A stretch of 64,000 bases of DNA from Okapia johnstoni (taxonomy: Eukaryota > Chordata > Mammalia > Artiodactyla > Giraffidae): contig CM044320.1 in NCBI GenBank assembly GCA_024291935.2, forward strand, positions 55,184,001 through 55,248,000, read 5' to 3'. This document shows positions 33,001-43,117 of the stretch, piece by piece. A program made the position numbers and the translations under genes. The stretch's first letter is position 1, and each line of letters begins with the position of its first letter. The notes beneath the pieces were generated by a model, which was not told the origin of the DNA, did no database searches, and was given only the letters and a program-made list of their open reading frames with translations.

Positions 33001-34180
33001 CTTCTTTTCCATCGTTAACTGGCTCTGGTGTTTTTTTCCATATCCATTTAGATGTCTAACTAAATGTACTCACCGCAATATCATTATTTTATTAAGTAAA
33101 CCCTTGAAAGTGCATTATTTTTTCCAGGAATAAAAACTGTTCCCCTCAATTGCTCTCCATATGCAACTTTTAGGAAGCATTTAGTGCTAAAAAACTCTCA
33201 CATCTTACAAGGTAAAACTTTCCCTGAGAAAAATTTAAAGGATGAAAGTGGCGGTGCCAAGAATTCTCATTTGGTTAAAATCATCAAGGTTTCCCTGTAT
33301 CATAAAACTTCTAAAGTATCTAGTCACCTCACGTAAACAAATTTGAGCCAAGGTAATGACATACCTGTTTCATCCTTAAATTAAGCTAGGATAACAAAAG
33401 CTCACCTAAAGTTTAATATAGAACACAGAAAATGTCCACAAGTATCTCTCGACTCCAACACGCGCAGAACTCCCCACTCAATGGTAATTCCTCGCTGCCA
33501 GGGACACGGTTGAGTTTTGGCAACCTTCACTCCCTTAGCGAGACTGGAATCAGGAGGAAGTCTGGAAAGACCACACTCAAGCAATCACGACACCAGAGAG
33601 GGAAGTTAAGTTGCGAAGAAGGTATGGCCTCCCTCCAGTCGCCTAGAAGTACCTGTCGCTCGCGGGGGAGGGCCGCGTGGTGCTCTACGACGAGCACCGG
33701 CAGCCTCGTGGTAGCACCCACCGCAGGTGCACTTGGCCCCGGGCCTAGTCCCAGCATCACAGAGCGACAGGGGCAAACTGCCCCTGGAGCGGAGCAGAGG
33801 CCCACGAGGGTCCACGCCTCCAGGGCGCCCGCGTGGTCAAAAGCTCACGGCAGATTAAGGCCTACGGCTAAGTTACCGAGAGTTAGGAGCGGCCCGGCCG
33901 GCCGATGGGGGCTAAGTGGGATTTTCGGCACGAGGAAGCCAAAGGCCAGTTTAGAGGTGGGAGAAGCGGACATCGGAGGAAAAATGTCCTCCACCAGCCA
34001 ACGGTAACCGGAACTAGGATAATGAACCTCCCACCCCCAGGCAAGAACGATTTCCACCGAGGACGTAAGCCGAGGGGGCCGAAAGCGGGGGAGGGGAAGG
34101 GACGGCTTCCCGGCAGCCCCCCGCGCGGCCTCGGCCTCCCTCCCGGACGACCTTCTCTCGGCGGGGTATCGCACTCACAT
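14710..34180 (-). CDS. PTGES3: Prostaglandin E synthase 3 / Hsp90 co-chaperone p23
   Basis: p23 binds ATP-bound Hsp90, stabilises client complexes such as steroid receptors, and is also described as the cytosolic PGE2 synthase. Coding parts 5' to 3' (minus strand): 34179-34180, 20028-20141, 19808-19877, 19182-19280, 17346-17435, 15824-15886, 14963-14987, 14710-14729. All introns are GT-AG and the parts sum to 483 nt, i.e. 160 residues plus TAA, the standard length. The initiator ATG is split: AT closes exon 1 and G opens exon 2. Residues 1 to about 90 form the CS beta-sandwich (...KWYDRRDYVFIEFCVEDS...). The conserved WPRLTKERAKLNWL stretch follows at about 87-100. The C-terminal tail is acidic (WEDDSDEDMSNFD, then GGDEDVDLPEVDG) and includes the PEVD caspase-site motif known in human p23. 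No disruption was seen. It is transcribed in the same direction as its neighbours but from its own CpG island. Confidence 0.98.
17890..18885 (-). repeat. L1 3'-region fragment in PTGES3 intron 4
   Basis: Minus-strand text such as AATGGATAAACTGG-like and TGTCCATCC-like blocks (plus strand CCATTCATTCATCAATGGATAC, GGTCCATCCATGTTGCTGC) is characteristic of mammalian L1 3' regions. About 18580-18635 looks like a short diverged SINE piece. Subfamily not determined. Confidence 0.7.
18889..19156 (+). repeat. Bov-A2 SINE dimer
   Basis: Two Bov-A monomers are joined by the TTCACTTTCACTTTTCCC linker, and the element ends GACTTAGCAGCAAC. It sits in PTGES3 intron 4, opposite to the gene, only about 26 nt from the exon 4 donor boundary at 19182. 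Confidence 0.92.
20715..20933 (+). repeat. Bov-tA SINE
   Basis: Runs from GCGCTTCCCAGGTGGCGCTAG to a short CA-rich tail (GCACACACACACA). Confidence 0.88.
21534..21690 (+). repeat. CHR-like SINE
   Basis: GGACTTCCCTGGTGGTCCACC head and an A-rich tail. Flanking copies of AAAATTATAAA at about 21520 and 21692 look like a target-site duplication. Confidence 0.85.
21812..22024 (+). repeat. Bov-tA SINE
   Basis: GACTTCCCTGGTGGCTCAGAC head through to GAGTCAGACACGACTGAGCG. Confidence 0.9.
22222..22338 (-). repeat. CHR-like SINE, diverged
   Basis: Minus-strand GGGATTCCTTCTCAGTCCAG ... TTGATCTCTGGTTGGG. Weakly conserved. Confidence 0.6.
22492..22672 (+). repeat. Bov-tA SINE
   Basis: GGCTTCCCAGATGGCTCAG head, ending AGAGTCAAACACAACTT. 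Confidence 0.88.
22718..22952 (+). repeat. CHR-like SINE, long form
   Basis: Head with GTGATCCAGTGGTTAAGAAT, then the longer body (CTGCAATTACTGAGCCC, GCACACAGCAAAG) and an A-rich end. Confidence 0.78.
23190..23475 (-). repeat. CHR-like SINE, long form
   Basis: Minus-strand head GGGGACTTAGTGGTGGTCCAG and a TTTTTGGCTGCACTAGGTCT body complement, about 285 nt. Confidence 0.8.
23896..24168 (+). repeat. Bov-A2 SINE dimer
   Basis: Two Bov-A monomers with the CACTTTCACTTTTCACTTTC linker and a GCAGCAGCAAG end. AAGAACT flanks both sides, a probable short target duplication. Confidence 0.92.
25180..26105 (+). repeat. MaLR-type LTR fragment interrupted by an L1
   Basis: GGCCTGAATTGTGTGCCAAATTCC at the start, and CACCTTGATCTTGGACT with TACTTTGCTATGGCAGCCG at the end, fit an MLT1/MST-like solo LTR of the ancient ERVL-MaLR group. 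The middle is replaced by an L1 3' end. No retroviral coding sequence remains. Family naming is from memory. Confidence 0.6.
25350..25890 (+). repeat. L1 3'-end fragment
   Basis: Plus-strand AACCTAAATGTCCATACATAG, ATGAATGGACCTAGAG, TATTGTACAGCACAGGGAAC and the terminal CAATTATACTTCAATAAAAT are typical of ruminant L1 3' ends. It is inserted in the MaLR-type LTR. Confidence 0.8.
26195..26387 (-). repeat. CHR-like SINE, long form
   Basis: Minus-strand GGGACTTCCCTGGTGGATAA head and GGTCCAGGAAGATTCC internal block. Confidence 0.8.
27135..27342 (-). repeat. Bov-tA SINE
   Basis: Minus-strand CCTTCCCTGAGAGCTCAG head through to GACACGATTGAGCAGCTAAG. Confidence 0.85.
27370..27490 (+). repeat. CHR-like SINE
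   Basis: CTGACTTCGTGGTCCAGTGG head, GGTTCAATCCTTGG box and an A-rich end. Confidence 0.78.
27601..27790 (+). repeat. CHR-like SINE
   Basis: GGGACTTCCCTGGTGGTCCA head with part of the anticodon arm lost, plus repeated GATCCCATATG/GATCCTCCACG text in the body. Confidence 0.8.
27798..28135 (+). repeat. CHR-like SINE, long form
   Basis: GAGCTTCCCTTGTGGCTCAG head and a long body with TGAGCCCATGCGCCACTAC, ending AGCACAGCCAAAAATAAAC. It follows the previous SINE closely in the same orientation. Confidence 0.82.
29267..29425 (+). repeat. CHR-like SINE
   Basis: CAGGGACTTCCCTGTGGTCC head, CCCTGATCAGGGACCTAGAT and an AAATAAATAAAC tail. Confidence 0.85.
30024..30057 (+). repeat. Uninterrupted A run, 34 nt
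   Basis: Homopolymer of 34 A in PTGES3 intron 1 with no recognisable SINE directly upstream. The length may not be exact in the assembly. Confidence 0.9.
31838..31980 (+). repeat. Bov-A monomer (half Bov-A2)
   Basis: CATTGGAGAAGGAAATGGC through GACTGAAGCGACTCAGCAGC, i.e. the second monomer of Bov-A2 only. Confidence 0.88.
32027..32226 (+). repeat. Bov-tA SINE
   Basis: GACTTCCCTGGTGGCTCAGAC head, ending CGGACACGACTGAGGGAC. Confidence 0.9.
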
Positions 34181-34780
34181 CGTGAACGGGGCAGGGGGAC
34201 GGGCGAACGGGTGGGCGGGCCTCTCCGGCGGCAGCTCCTGGGCAGGCGACTCCTCTCCGGTGGCGACTCCGGCGTCTTCTCCCCAGTCGCGGCCTCTTCT
34301 CGCTTTCCTCAAGCGACGGCGGCGGCGGCGGGCTCGACCTGGCTCCCCAGAATGCACCGCGCGGGGAGAGCGACTCCTCCGGTCGGAGAGAAGAGGAAAG
34401 TGTAGGAAAAGGGGCGCGAGGACGGAGAATGAACGTGCGTGCGTGCGAGCGAGGGGTGGTGAGGCCGGGCGGCGGCTGGTGACGCAGCAAAATGCCCGGG
34501 CCTAGCCGCCGCGCGTGCGCAGTCTTTGTTTTCGGGCTTCTACGCGGCTTTCTAGAGATATCTACGGAAAGGGCGGGGCCTCCCAGCTCCTTCGCGATCC
34601 TTCGCGGCGCTGGCTCCGCCCTACGTCCGCAGCGGTGGAAAACCGTTGGCTGACGCCGGACTGGAAACGGCCGCGTTCCGCGGGAGAAAGGCCGAGGCCG
34701 CTCCTCTCGGAAAGCGCTCCCCGTCCACTGGCTGGCAGAAGCCTTTGCTGTTGATAAACCGAATTAAGGGCCGCCATCTG
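33650..34780. promoter_or_regulatory. PTGES3: CpG island at PTGES3 exon 1
   Basis: A sharp rise in G+C and CpG frequency compared with the AT-rich flanks on both sides. It spans exon 1 (ending at 34179) and the upstream promoter. No TATA box is evident, as expected for a broadly expressed chaperone gene. The first transcribed base is not fixed by the sequence; about 34350-34450 is a guess from usual 5' UTR length. Confidence 0.85.
34510..34521 (-). promoter_or_regulatory. NRF1-type palindrome
   Basis: Minus-strand TGCGCACGCGCG fits YGCGCAYGCGCR exactly. It lies about 330 nt upstream of the split start codon within the CpG island. Factor occupancy is inferred. Confidence 0.5.
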
Positions 34781-35647
34781 AACCCTGACGCGCCACGCGG
34801 CATTTGCACCTACTTTGAGAAATTAGTGCTGTAGGTTATTCAGGAAGGTTATTAGCCGTTTGACTTTTCAGGAATGGAGAGATTAGGACACTTCTGTCTC
34901 CAGAAGGGATGGGAGGGGATAGGCCCCCTCCCATCTTTTTTCAGCAGGCACCGCTCATGAGCGGATAAAGTTTAAGGAAAGTGCAATTAACTTGGGAAGT
35001 GTTTGGGGGCTTGCATATTCAGCATTGAGGACTTAGTGTCTATTCCGTGCAAGGCAGATGTTGGGAGCTACAGAGATGGGACCCAATGCTCAAATCTCGG
35101 TAAAAAGGGAGGTTAAACGCCAGCTCTCATATACTGTGATTCTACGGAGCCTAGTACTTGTTGGGGAAAATGAAGTACGTACGCAAGTCAAGATATTTGA
35201 ATCCTATAATGGAAATACAAAATACAATGGGTGCATAAAAGAGGACGATATTGACTGGAACGGTTAGAAGAGGCCTTATGAAAAAAGATGATCTAAAACA
35301 TGGAAATGAGTGGAGGCATGAATGACCTTTCAGTTCGCTCTGGGACATGGCTTAACCTCTGCCCAAGGATGAATCTCTAAGAGAAGGTACCTGTGTTTAA
35401 CTTTGCTACTTGTTATATAATTAGAGCTCAAACATTGTGAAGTTAACTTGAGTTGCAAATTTCTGACTGATAGAAAAGGTAACCCCAAAGTTTAGGGTTT
35501 TATTGCTCTATGGGACACTATCCAGTTTTGTTTAACATGCAGCCTTATTTGAATTCTTTTATGCCCATAAATAACTAGTCCCTCAAATCTCTTTGGAAGC
35601 AACGTTACCGTCTTACTGGGTCCCTCAATGAATTGAGTAAATGCTTA
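34781..35647. other. Intergenic DNA upstream of PTGES3
   Basis: AT-rich, with no recognised exon or repeat. Confidence 0.5.
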
Positions 35648-35858
35648 AGTGTGTTAGTTGCTCAGTCATGCCCAACTTTATGGACCCCATGGGCTGTAGC
35701 CCCACCAGGCTTCTCTCTGTCCATGGAATTCTCCATGCAAGAATACTGGAGTGGGTTGCTATTCCCTTCTCCTGAGAGCATCTTTCCGAGCCAGGGATCT
35801 AACCTGGGCCTCCTGCATTGCAGGCAGAATCTTTACCATCTGAGACACCAAGGAAGCC
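35648..35858 (-). repeat. Bov-tA SINE
   Basis: Minus-strand GGCTTCCTTGGTGTCTCAG head through GGCATGACTGAGCAACTAAC. Confidence 0.9.
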
Positions 35859-37009
35859 TAAGTTAATGCTTGGCTCATGTTGATTTTATATTTGTGGGAG
35901 AATCATGTTTTGAAAGTTTTTGAAAAGTTTACTTTGATATCCTCAGAGGTGACATCAGGAATGAGTGGGAGTAGTACATTCCAGGCAGGGAGGGATCTTG
36001 ATAGGTTAAGCGATAGGAACAGAAGTGGATCTCGGTGGGACTGGCAAACTTTCTGTAAAGAGTCAGATAAGACCACAAGGTCTGTACTGGAACTTTTGAA
36101 TTCTACTATTATAGCATGAAATCAACCATAGAAAATATATAAGAAAACCAGAGTGACTGTGTTCAAAAAGAAACTGCTGAAATTTGAATTTTTTATATCC
36201 ACGTGTCACATTATTTTCTTTTCCATCCTTTGTAAATGTAAAAGTCATTCTTGAAGGCCATACAGAAATTAACAGCCTGAAGGCTGCAGGCCAATCCTTG
36301 GCATAGGTAGTCCAGAGAGTAGGGGGAAGGTAGGTTGAAACCAAATAATGGTGGCGCTGAGTAGCAGGCTAATTGTTTTCAACTTATTTCTCTGACAATG
36401 GGAAACTATTGGGTTTTTTTTGAAAGGGAGTAGCACTCTTGTGTTCTAGAAAGATTAATTTGGCAACAACATATAAGATGAACTGAAAATGGAGGAATTG
36501 AAGATAGCATTTGGAAGTCTGCAAGCTGAAACAACTGGCAATTTCCCTTATCAAAAGAAAGTGCTGTGGGAAAAATTGCCTTCCATACAAATTTTTTGAA
36601 AATTCAAATCCATTTCATTGTATTTTATAGTTTATTTACTACCCCCGTTGCACATATTTTAAGGGATTTCACCTTAGTGTAGCTCTGAAAATGGCTTCTC
36701 ACCCAGAAGTTTCACAAATAACTTGTAATCAGGATTATCCATGCATTTACAGCGTATCTATTAACTGATGGGGACCCAATTTGTACCAGATCTGTTTTTC
36801 AAATTCACTGAAAAGTTTTATATCTAGTAGGGAACAAAATCTAGTCTCAAAGATGTGTAGCTGTAGTATCAGGGTTCTGGGGAGAAAAATATGCAACCCA
36901 AATCGGCAGAAACCAGAGAATAGTTGGTATTAGCTGCCATTTCACAAATTTGATCCTAACAGTCTTCCATGAGAAAAGAATTCCCAGGCCAGTTTAACAA
37001 ACTAGTGGA
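35859..37009. other. Intergenic DNA, possibly with an ancient repeat
   Basis: 36050-36330 (AAAGAGTCAGATAAGACCAC ... GGCTGCAGGCCAATCC) resembles an old interspersed mammalian repeat that I cannot name securely. The rest shows nothing recognisable. Confidence 0.35.
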
Positions 37010-37290
37010 CTTCCCTGGTGGTCCAGTTGTTAAGAATCCATCTGCCACTGCTGGGGACACCAGTTTGATCCGTGGTCCGGAAGATCGCACGTTCCTAGGA
37101 GCAACTTAGCCCATGTGCCACAACTCCTGAGCCCCATGTGCTGCAACTGTTGAAGCCCAAGCCTAGAGCCCATGCTGTACAGTAAGAGAAGTCATCACCG
37201 TGAGAAGCCTGTGCACCACTGCAACTAGAGAGTAGCCCCTGCTCCACACCTAGGGAAACAGACCCAACATAGCCAAAAATAAAATTTTAA
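37010..37290 (+). repeat. CHR-like SINE, long form
   Basis: GGACTTCCCTGGTGGTCCAG head and a long body with GCCCATGTGCCACAAC, ending ACATAGCCAAAAATAAAA. Confidence 0.85.
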
Positions 37291-38427
37291 AAAATAGCAG
37301 TAAAAAGGAACACAAAGAATTTGTCAGTTTCAGTTGTAGCATCCATCTTTTCCCTGATATTTTTCTGATGCCGGAATTTAAGTGTGTGTCCACAGTCACT
37401 AATAGCAAGAGAGAACTTTATAGATTGACATGAGCCATTTTTTAAAAAGTCCAGTTTTATGAATGGGTTTTCTAATAAGACAAGAACTTTTGTAAATAAA
37501 AGGTAAATAAAAAGAAAAGGAGCAAAGTAGTAATCTGTTCTAGGTATAGGGTATAAGAAATTGGTCAAAGTTTAAGGGAGACAACATGACATGTTGTAAA
37601 CATCATATATCCCATAATGTAAACTTAACATATACCAACTTAAATTACTTTATGATAGTAAATTACTTTTTTTTTTAACAAATTACTTTATGATCTCTGA
37701 TACCATCATATCTTCCTGCTAGAAACATACCCTGCCAGCCTGGTTTGGCAGTAATAGAAAGGGGTAAAAAAAATGACTGTCATGTTGAGCTTTTTCATAT
37801 CCTGAGTTTTGCTGCTACTTTCTCACAGTAGAATGACAAAGGCATGAACTGCTCTAAGTGAAGGAAGAGGCTTTAAAAAGCTTATTTCATTTTAAAATAA
37901 AATACATTGAAATAGCCTAAAAATGGTCTTCTACCCCAAACATCACCTTACTGCAGTTCGTATTGTAGAAAATATGACAATAAATAGTGATATATTCTTA
38001 TTTCTATGTAAATTACCAGTACTCTCTGGGATCAGAAAAAATGAGGTAATAGTTTTAATTTCATAGTCTTCGTGTTCGGGGATAACTCTGTTTGCCATAG
38101 GTAAATAGGTCATTGTGCTTTTTCCATTGTGTAAGGTGGGAAGTGACCAGAAGAAGGTTACATATACATTCAGACATTAGATTTTGGTGGAATACTAACA
38201 TTTTGTTCAGCACTTTGCAGGATAACTAGGATAACTGGGTATATAATGGGATGATGGAGAAAAAGGATTACTTTCAAAGTTAGAGGAGCCTTTTTATTTT
38301 TTCTGATTTTTTAGTTGCTCACTTGAATTTTTTTTAATGCTCCCTTTTCTAGGAAATAAAGACTACCATTTGGGGGAAATAAGAAAAGACCAAGTGCTTA
38401 GAGATTTCATGTAAAAAATATTTGGAG
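37291..38427. other. Intergenic DNA, no recognised features
   Basis: AT-rich sequence between two SINEs. No coding exon or named repeat was seen. Confidence 0.4.
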
Positions 38428-38548
38428 GGAATTCCTTAGTGGTCCACTGGTTAGGACTCTACTCTTTCACTGCTATGGGCCTGGTTCATCCCTGATCAGG
38501 GAACTAAGATCCCACAAGCCACCCAACGTGGCAAAAAAAAAAAAAAGG
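38428..38548 (+). repeat. CHR-like SINE
   Basis: GGAATTCCTTAGTGGTCCAC head, GATCAGGGAACTAAGATCCC and a 14-nt A tail. Confidence 0.82.
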
Positions 38549-38559
38549 AATTTATCATA

Positions 38560-39160
38560 TGCATGATACAGCAAAGCAATATTGTTCCTGACTTCCAGGA
38601 ATTGTAGAAAAGATAAATAGATAAACTATAATGCATGGTGATGAGTACCCTATTAGAGCTGTACACAGAGTACTGTGGGAACAGCAACCCAGAGAAATAA
38701 GTATAGGAGTCTGGGAAAGTGTCAAAAAGGGGTAATGATCAAAGCTGAGTTTTAAAGGCTGAATTAATTTCCCCCAGGCCAATGGTGAGAGGCAGAAGAG
38801 GTTATTCCAGGCATAATATAGCACATAAAAAGCAATGGAATTTTCAGGGATCTGTGCAGAGTTCAGTATGGCCAGAGCTTAGGAGAGACTGTAGTAAAAG
38901 AGAGTAGTGAGAGATAAGGCAGCAAATTCAGTGGGTTCAGGGCAGATGGTAAATGGCCCTATATGCTTGCTTAAGGAGTTTGGATTTAATTCTGCTGGCA
39001 ACAGAAGTTTTTTTTTTTATTACTAATCATATAGGAATGATGCTACAGTGTGAGTGGACAAGCTTCTTGACTATAGGGACTGGTGTCGTATTTGTCTTTG
39101 TGTTTCCAGTGCCAGACACATAATAGATGCTCAAAAGTTTGTGGAATATAATTTGCTGTA
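38560..39160. repeat. Ancient LINE2-like fragment
   Basis: Blocks such as GAGGTTATTCCAGGCATAAT, AAGGAGTTTGGATTTAATTC and TAGATGCTCAAAAG resemble the 3' region of old mammalian L2-type LINEs. The assignment rests on memory only. Confidence 0.4.
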
Positions 39161-39758
39161 AAAAGACTGCAGACAGGCCAGCTGTGGTAGTTTAGGCAAG
39201 ACAGTAGACCCAGAACTAAAACAATCGCTGAAGAATTGAAGAGAAGTACTCACCCAAAATTTTGACTAATTTCTGACCTTGAAGACCTGTTAGAAAAGGG
39301 GGAAGAGATAAAGAGGCTTCTAGTTTGGGAGAGTGGGTGAATGACACCATTAGCTGAAACTGAAAGGGACAGATGGAGGAGTAAAAAGAGACACTTTAAT
39401 GTTGTATATATTTAGTAGTTGAGGGAAGGTTTTTTATTTTTGTGGCTTGTTTAGGAATGAGGAAGGGTTTTTGTTTGTTTTTATCATTTTTGAAGAATAA
39501 GAGAAAAAGCCACTAGAAAGGGAGGGGTCGAAGACAGGATAATTGAGAGCACAAGGTCTGATATGAGGCAGGAGAAGATAAAACCCAGAGGAAAGAGGGA
39601 AGGCGATGAATGTCTTAAGGGCTTTTAAATTATTATATAGCAAGTTCTAAACCCCTTAACATACAAAAACTCAAGGCTTGGCTTGCAAGGAGATCTCTTA
39701 TGTAGTGTATATAGATAGAACTATTTTGGTACTCTAATCCTAAGTTTTGGATTTGTGT

Positions 39759-40140
39759 GATAGACTGAGTGCTTGTGTCCCCCCAAAATTCATAGGTTGA
39801 AATCCTAACTCCCAATGTGATGGTATTAGGAGGTGGAGACTTTGAGAGGTAATTAGGACATGAGGGTGAACCATCAGAAATGGGATTAGTGCCCTTTTAG
39901 AAGGGAACCTATAGACCAACTGCTCTCATCTCATCCTTCCACCATGTGAGGATACAATGACAAGTCACAATCTGCAACTGGGAAGACAGCCTTCAGCAGA
40001 ACCCAACCCTAGTAGTTGGGTTCCAGTACCCTGATCTCAGATTTCTTAGCTTCCAAAACTGTGAGAAGTAAAGTTCTATTGTTTCTAAGCTACCTAGTAC
40101 ATAGTACTACTTTGTTAGAGAAGCCCAACCTAAGACAATT
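39759..40140 (+). repeat. MaLR-type LTR fragment
   Basis: GTGTCCCCCCAAAATTCATA with GTTGAAATCCTAACTCCCAA and the later CTTCCAAAACTGTGAGAAG are typical of ancient ERVL-MaLR solo LTRs. No coding remnant. Confidence 0.6.
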
Positions 40141-40242
40141 TGCCAAAGATGATCAGTCATATATCAAAGTGATGATTTCATACAGATCCAATCACCTTTG
40201 TATAAACTTAATGATAACTAATAACAGGAATGAGGGTATTCC

Positions 40243-40483
40243 TTTTTTTAATATTTATTTTGATTTATTTGACTGTGCCTAGCCTTAGTTATGGCACATG
40301 GGATCTTCGATCTTCATTGTGGCACACAGGATGTTTAATTGTGGCATGCAGCATCTTTAGTTGAAGCATGTGAATTCTAAGTGGTGGCATGTGGGATCTA
40401 GTTTCCTGACCAGGGATCTAACCCAGACCCCCTGCCTTGAAGTGCAGAGTCTTAGCCACTGGACCACCAAGGAAGGCTCAAGA
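40243..40483 (-). repeat. CHR-like SINE, long form
   Basis: Minus-strand GAGCCTTCCTTGGTGGTCCA head, GGTCAGGAAACTAGATCCC and an A-rich end. Confidence 0.82.
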
Positions 40484-41498
40484 ATGGGAGTACTCTTGAT
40501 AGAGTGCTGATACAGACTCAAGAATATTCTCTACTGAAGCTCATATAATGTTATGTGTCAATTATATCTCAAAAAAATAAAAGAATATTTTGTCACCTAA
40601 ATAGTGAAGTTTCATCACTTTAATATTCTTATTTTCAGTATAAAATTGTAGGTTCCAAAGAGTCAGAGATTTTGTCTTGTTTGTTGTATTCCTAGGGCCT
40701 GATATGTAATAGATATTTCTTCCATTCATTTATGAAGCACATTTATTGAGCGCCTTCTATGACCCAGCATTGTTGTAGATGCTAAGGATATAACAGAACA
40801 AAACAAAAATCCTTACCCTCAAAGAGCTTACACTGTAGTCAGGGAGACAATAAAGAAGCAAGAAATATGCCGAGATGTGTTATTCAACATCTTTTACAAA
40901 AAGATTTAAGAAGTTACTATCACTGCCAAATATCTAAAATATACTAAAATTACACATTCTCAAGTATGTGGCCGAAGAAATTTGCAAAGAAATGAAGTTG
41001 TGGAAAAGTTAGAGTTACTGGTGATGATAAGGCCAAGACCATTGAAATGACTGGCTCAGGTATGATGTAGAATATCATTGAGGGAGAAGAGGTCAATGAA
41101 CTTGAAACATAAGGTATTGAAGAAATACTGATATCGCCAAGAATTCTGATAGTTTTGTTTCCTGGAGAGAATGACAAGCAGGATCTAAAATCTTAAAGAA
41201 ATGGGTAGAAGTAACCTAGAGAAAAGGGCAATAAATTACAAGAGGAGCTAGCGAGTGTGTAGTATACAGGTCTTCCTCAGCTCACAGTGGGGTTATGTCA
41301 ACCCCATTGTATGTTAAACATGCATTTAATATACAACCTACTGAACAACATAGTTTAGCCTACGGTAAATGTGCTTAGAACACATTAGCCTACAAGTTAG
41401 GCAAAATCATCTAACACAAAGCTTACTTTATAATGTTGACATAAAAAAATGCTCAGCATCACTAATAGAAAAATGCAATTCAAAGCTACAATGAAAGG
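40484..41498. other. Intergenic DNA, possible old LINE piece
   Basis: 40725-40860 (TTATTGAGCGCCTTCTATGA, AGAGCTTACACTGTAGTCAG) resembles an ancient, widespread mammalian repeat, possibly L2-derived. The rest is unassigned. Confidence 0.35.
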
Positions 41499-41752
41499 GA
41501 CTCCCCTGGTGGTCCAGTGGTTAAGAATCTGCCTGCCATTGCAGGGAACACAGGTTCGATACCTAGTCCAGGAGGATTCCACATGCTGTGGAGCAATTAA
41601 ACTCCTATGCTACAATTACTGAGCCCACACTCTAGAGCCCATGCTCCACCACAAAAGAAGCCATTGCAATGAGAAGCCTATGCACCACAATGAAGAGTAG
41701 GCCCCCACTTGAGGCAACTAGAAAAAGCCTGTGAAGCACAATAAAACAAGGT
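41499..41752 (+). repeat. CHR-like SINE, long form
   Basis: GGGACTCCCCTGGTGGTCCA head, with long body AATTACTGAGCCCACACTC. Confidence 0.85.
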
Positions 41753-41972
41753 ATCCCTGAATTGTACTAAAAGTGAGAAGCAAATTGATCATATGGGTAC
41801 AGAATGGTTGTCAGTGTATGGCTTGTTTACCCTCTAGATCACATGGCTGATTGGGAGCTGTGGGTCCCTGCACTGCCTCGTATCACAAGAGAGTATTATA
41901 CCACATAATGCTAGCCCAGGAAAGGATCAAAATTTAGAATTTGAAATATGGTTTCTCCTATATGCATATTGG

Positions 41973-42190
41973 GGCTTTCCAGGTGGCCCTAGTGGTAAAA
42001 AACTTACCGGCTAATGCAGGTTAGACATAAGAGACATGAGTTTGATTCCTGGATGGGGAAGATCCCCTGGAGGAGGGCATGGCAACCTACTCCAGTATTC
42101 TTGTCTGGAGAATCCCATGGACAGAGGAGCCCCAGGCTACAGTCCACAGGGTCACACAGAGTTGGACACTAAAGAGACTTAGCACGCACA
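41973..42190 (+). repeat. Bov-tA SINE
   Basis: GGCTTTCCAGGTGGCCCTAG head through GAGTTGGACACTAAAGAGAC. Confidence 0.88.
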
Positions 42191-42291
42191 CATATGTATA
42201 TTTCTTTTGCACCATTGTAAAGTTGAAAAATCAACCATAAGTTATACAATTCAAAGTTGGGGCTGTCTGTAGTCTGATAACTTATGCTTTT

Positions 42292-42583
42292 TTAAAGAAA
42301 TTTATTTTGGCTGTGCCAGGTCTTCGTTGCTGTGCCAGCTACTCTCTAGTGGTGGTTCAAGTGCTTCTCATTGCGATGGCTTCTCTTGTTGTGGAACTCA
42401 GACTCTAGGGCCCATGGGCTCAGTAATTGCAGCTCCTAGGCTCTAGAGCACAGGCTCAACTGTTGTGGCACATGGACCTAACTGCTCTGTGGCACATAGG
42501 ATCTTCCCAGATCAGGGATCAAACCTGTGTCTCCTGAATTGGCAGGAGGATTCTTTACCACTGAGTCACCAGGGAAGTCCAAC
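42292..42583 (-). repeat. CHR-like SINE, long form
   Basis: Minus-strand GGACTTCCCTGGTGACTCAG head and a body complement to TTTGGCTGTGCCAGGTCTTC. Confidence 0.85.
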
Positions 42584-43117
42584 TTATGTAAAGAGGATAC
42601 CCCACCTCAAGGCCCCATAGTTCCAAAGACTGTAGAATAGTTACATTCAAGAAGGCTGCGGGGAAACACTGCCATCAAAGGAAAGCCAGGTTAACTTAGA
42701 GCACTAAGGTGAAGGAAGTGTTCAGAAAAGAGATTGAGAGAGAATATAAGTGATTTTGCAGATATTTGATCTTGAGTTGTGAAAGGATTTCAAAATTTAG
42801 GAAGGGGTGTGAAATAAAGTTAGAAGCGATGATATGCAGACTGTAGGAATTTTAGAGATCAGGATATAAGGCATGGCTGGGGAATCCTGGATCCTAATGA
42901 TAACTGACTGAACCAGGGATAAAGGGCATAATGATCTCAAGGGAGATGGTGTTAGAGAAGCTGTGAATGTTGAGTAAAATGGGGACTTTTGCCAGGACAT
43001 ACGCAGTTCTGGGGTTCCTACTTGACTGCTGCTGACAGAGGTCAGCAGGGAAACATGCAGAAGCTGTTCTTACCCTGAGGATACTGACTCCCTCATTTTT
43101 TTAAAAAAATAAGGTTT
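42584..43117. other. Intergenic DNA, no recognised features
   Basis: About 0.5 kb of unassigned sequence between SINEs. Confidence 0.4.

Larger units (their letters stand above)
20142..34178 (-). other. PTGES3: PTGES3 intron 1 (14.0 kb)
   Basis: The GT donor is at 34178-34177 (GTGAGTGCG) and the AG acceptor at 20143-20142. The intron separates AT from G of the start codon. It holds about fifteen SINEs, an L1 tail inside a MaLR-type LTR, a 34-nt A run and the inner half of the CpG island. Stretches without a listed repeat (notably 28.2-29.2, 30.1-31.8 and 32.3-33.6 kb) show nothing I can name. Confidence 0.9.

Noticed and set aside
33432..34505. Several 100-190 codon frames in the CpG island
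   Set aside because: High G+C lowers stop frequency. None resembles a protein, and they overlap PTGES3 exon 1 and its promoter.
33650..34780. Divergent plus-strand gene from the PTGES3 CpG island
   Set aside because: No plus-strand exon or homology is visible downstream to 36 kb; the island alone does not prove a transcript.
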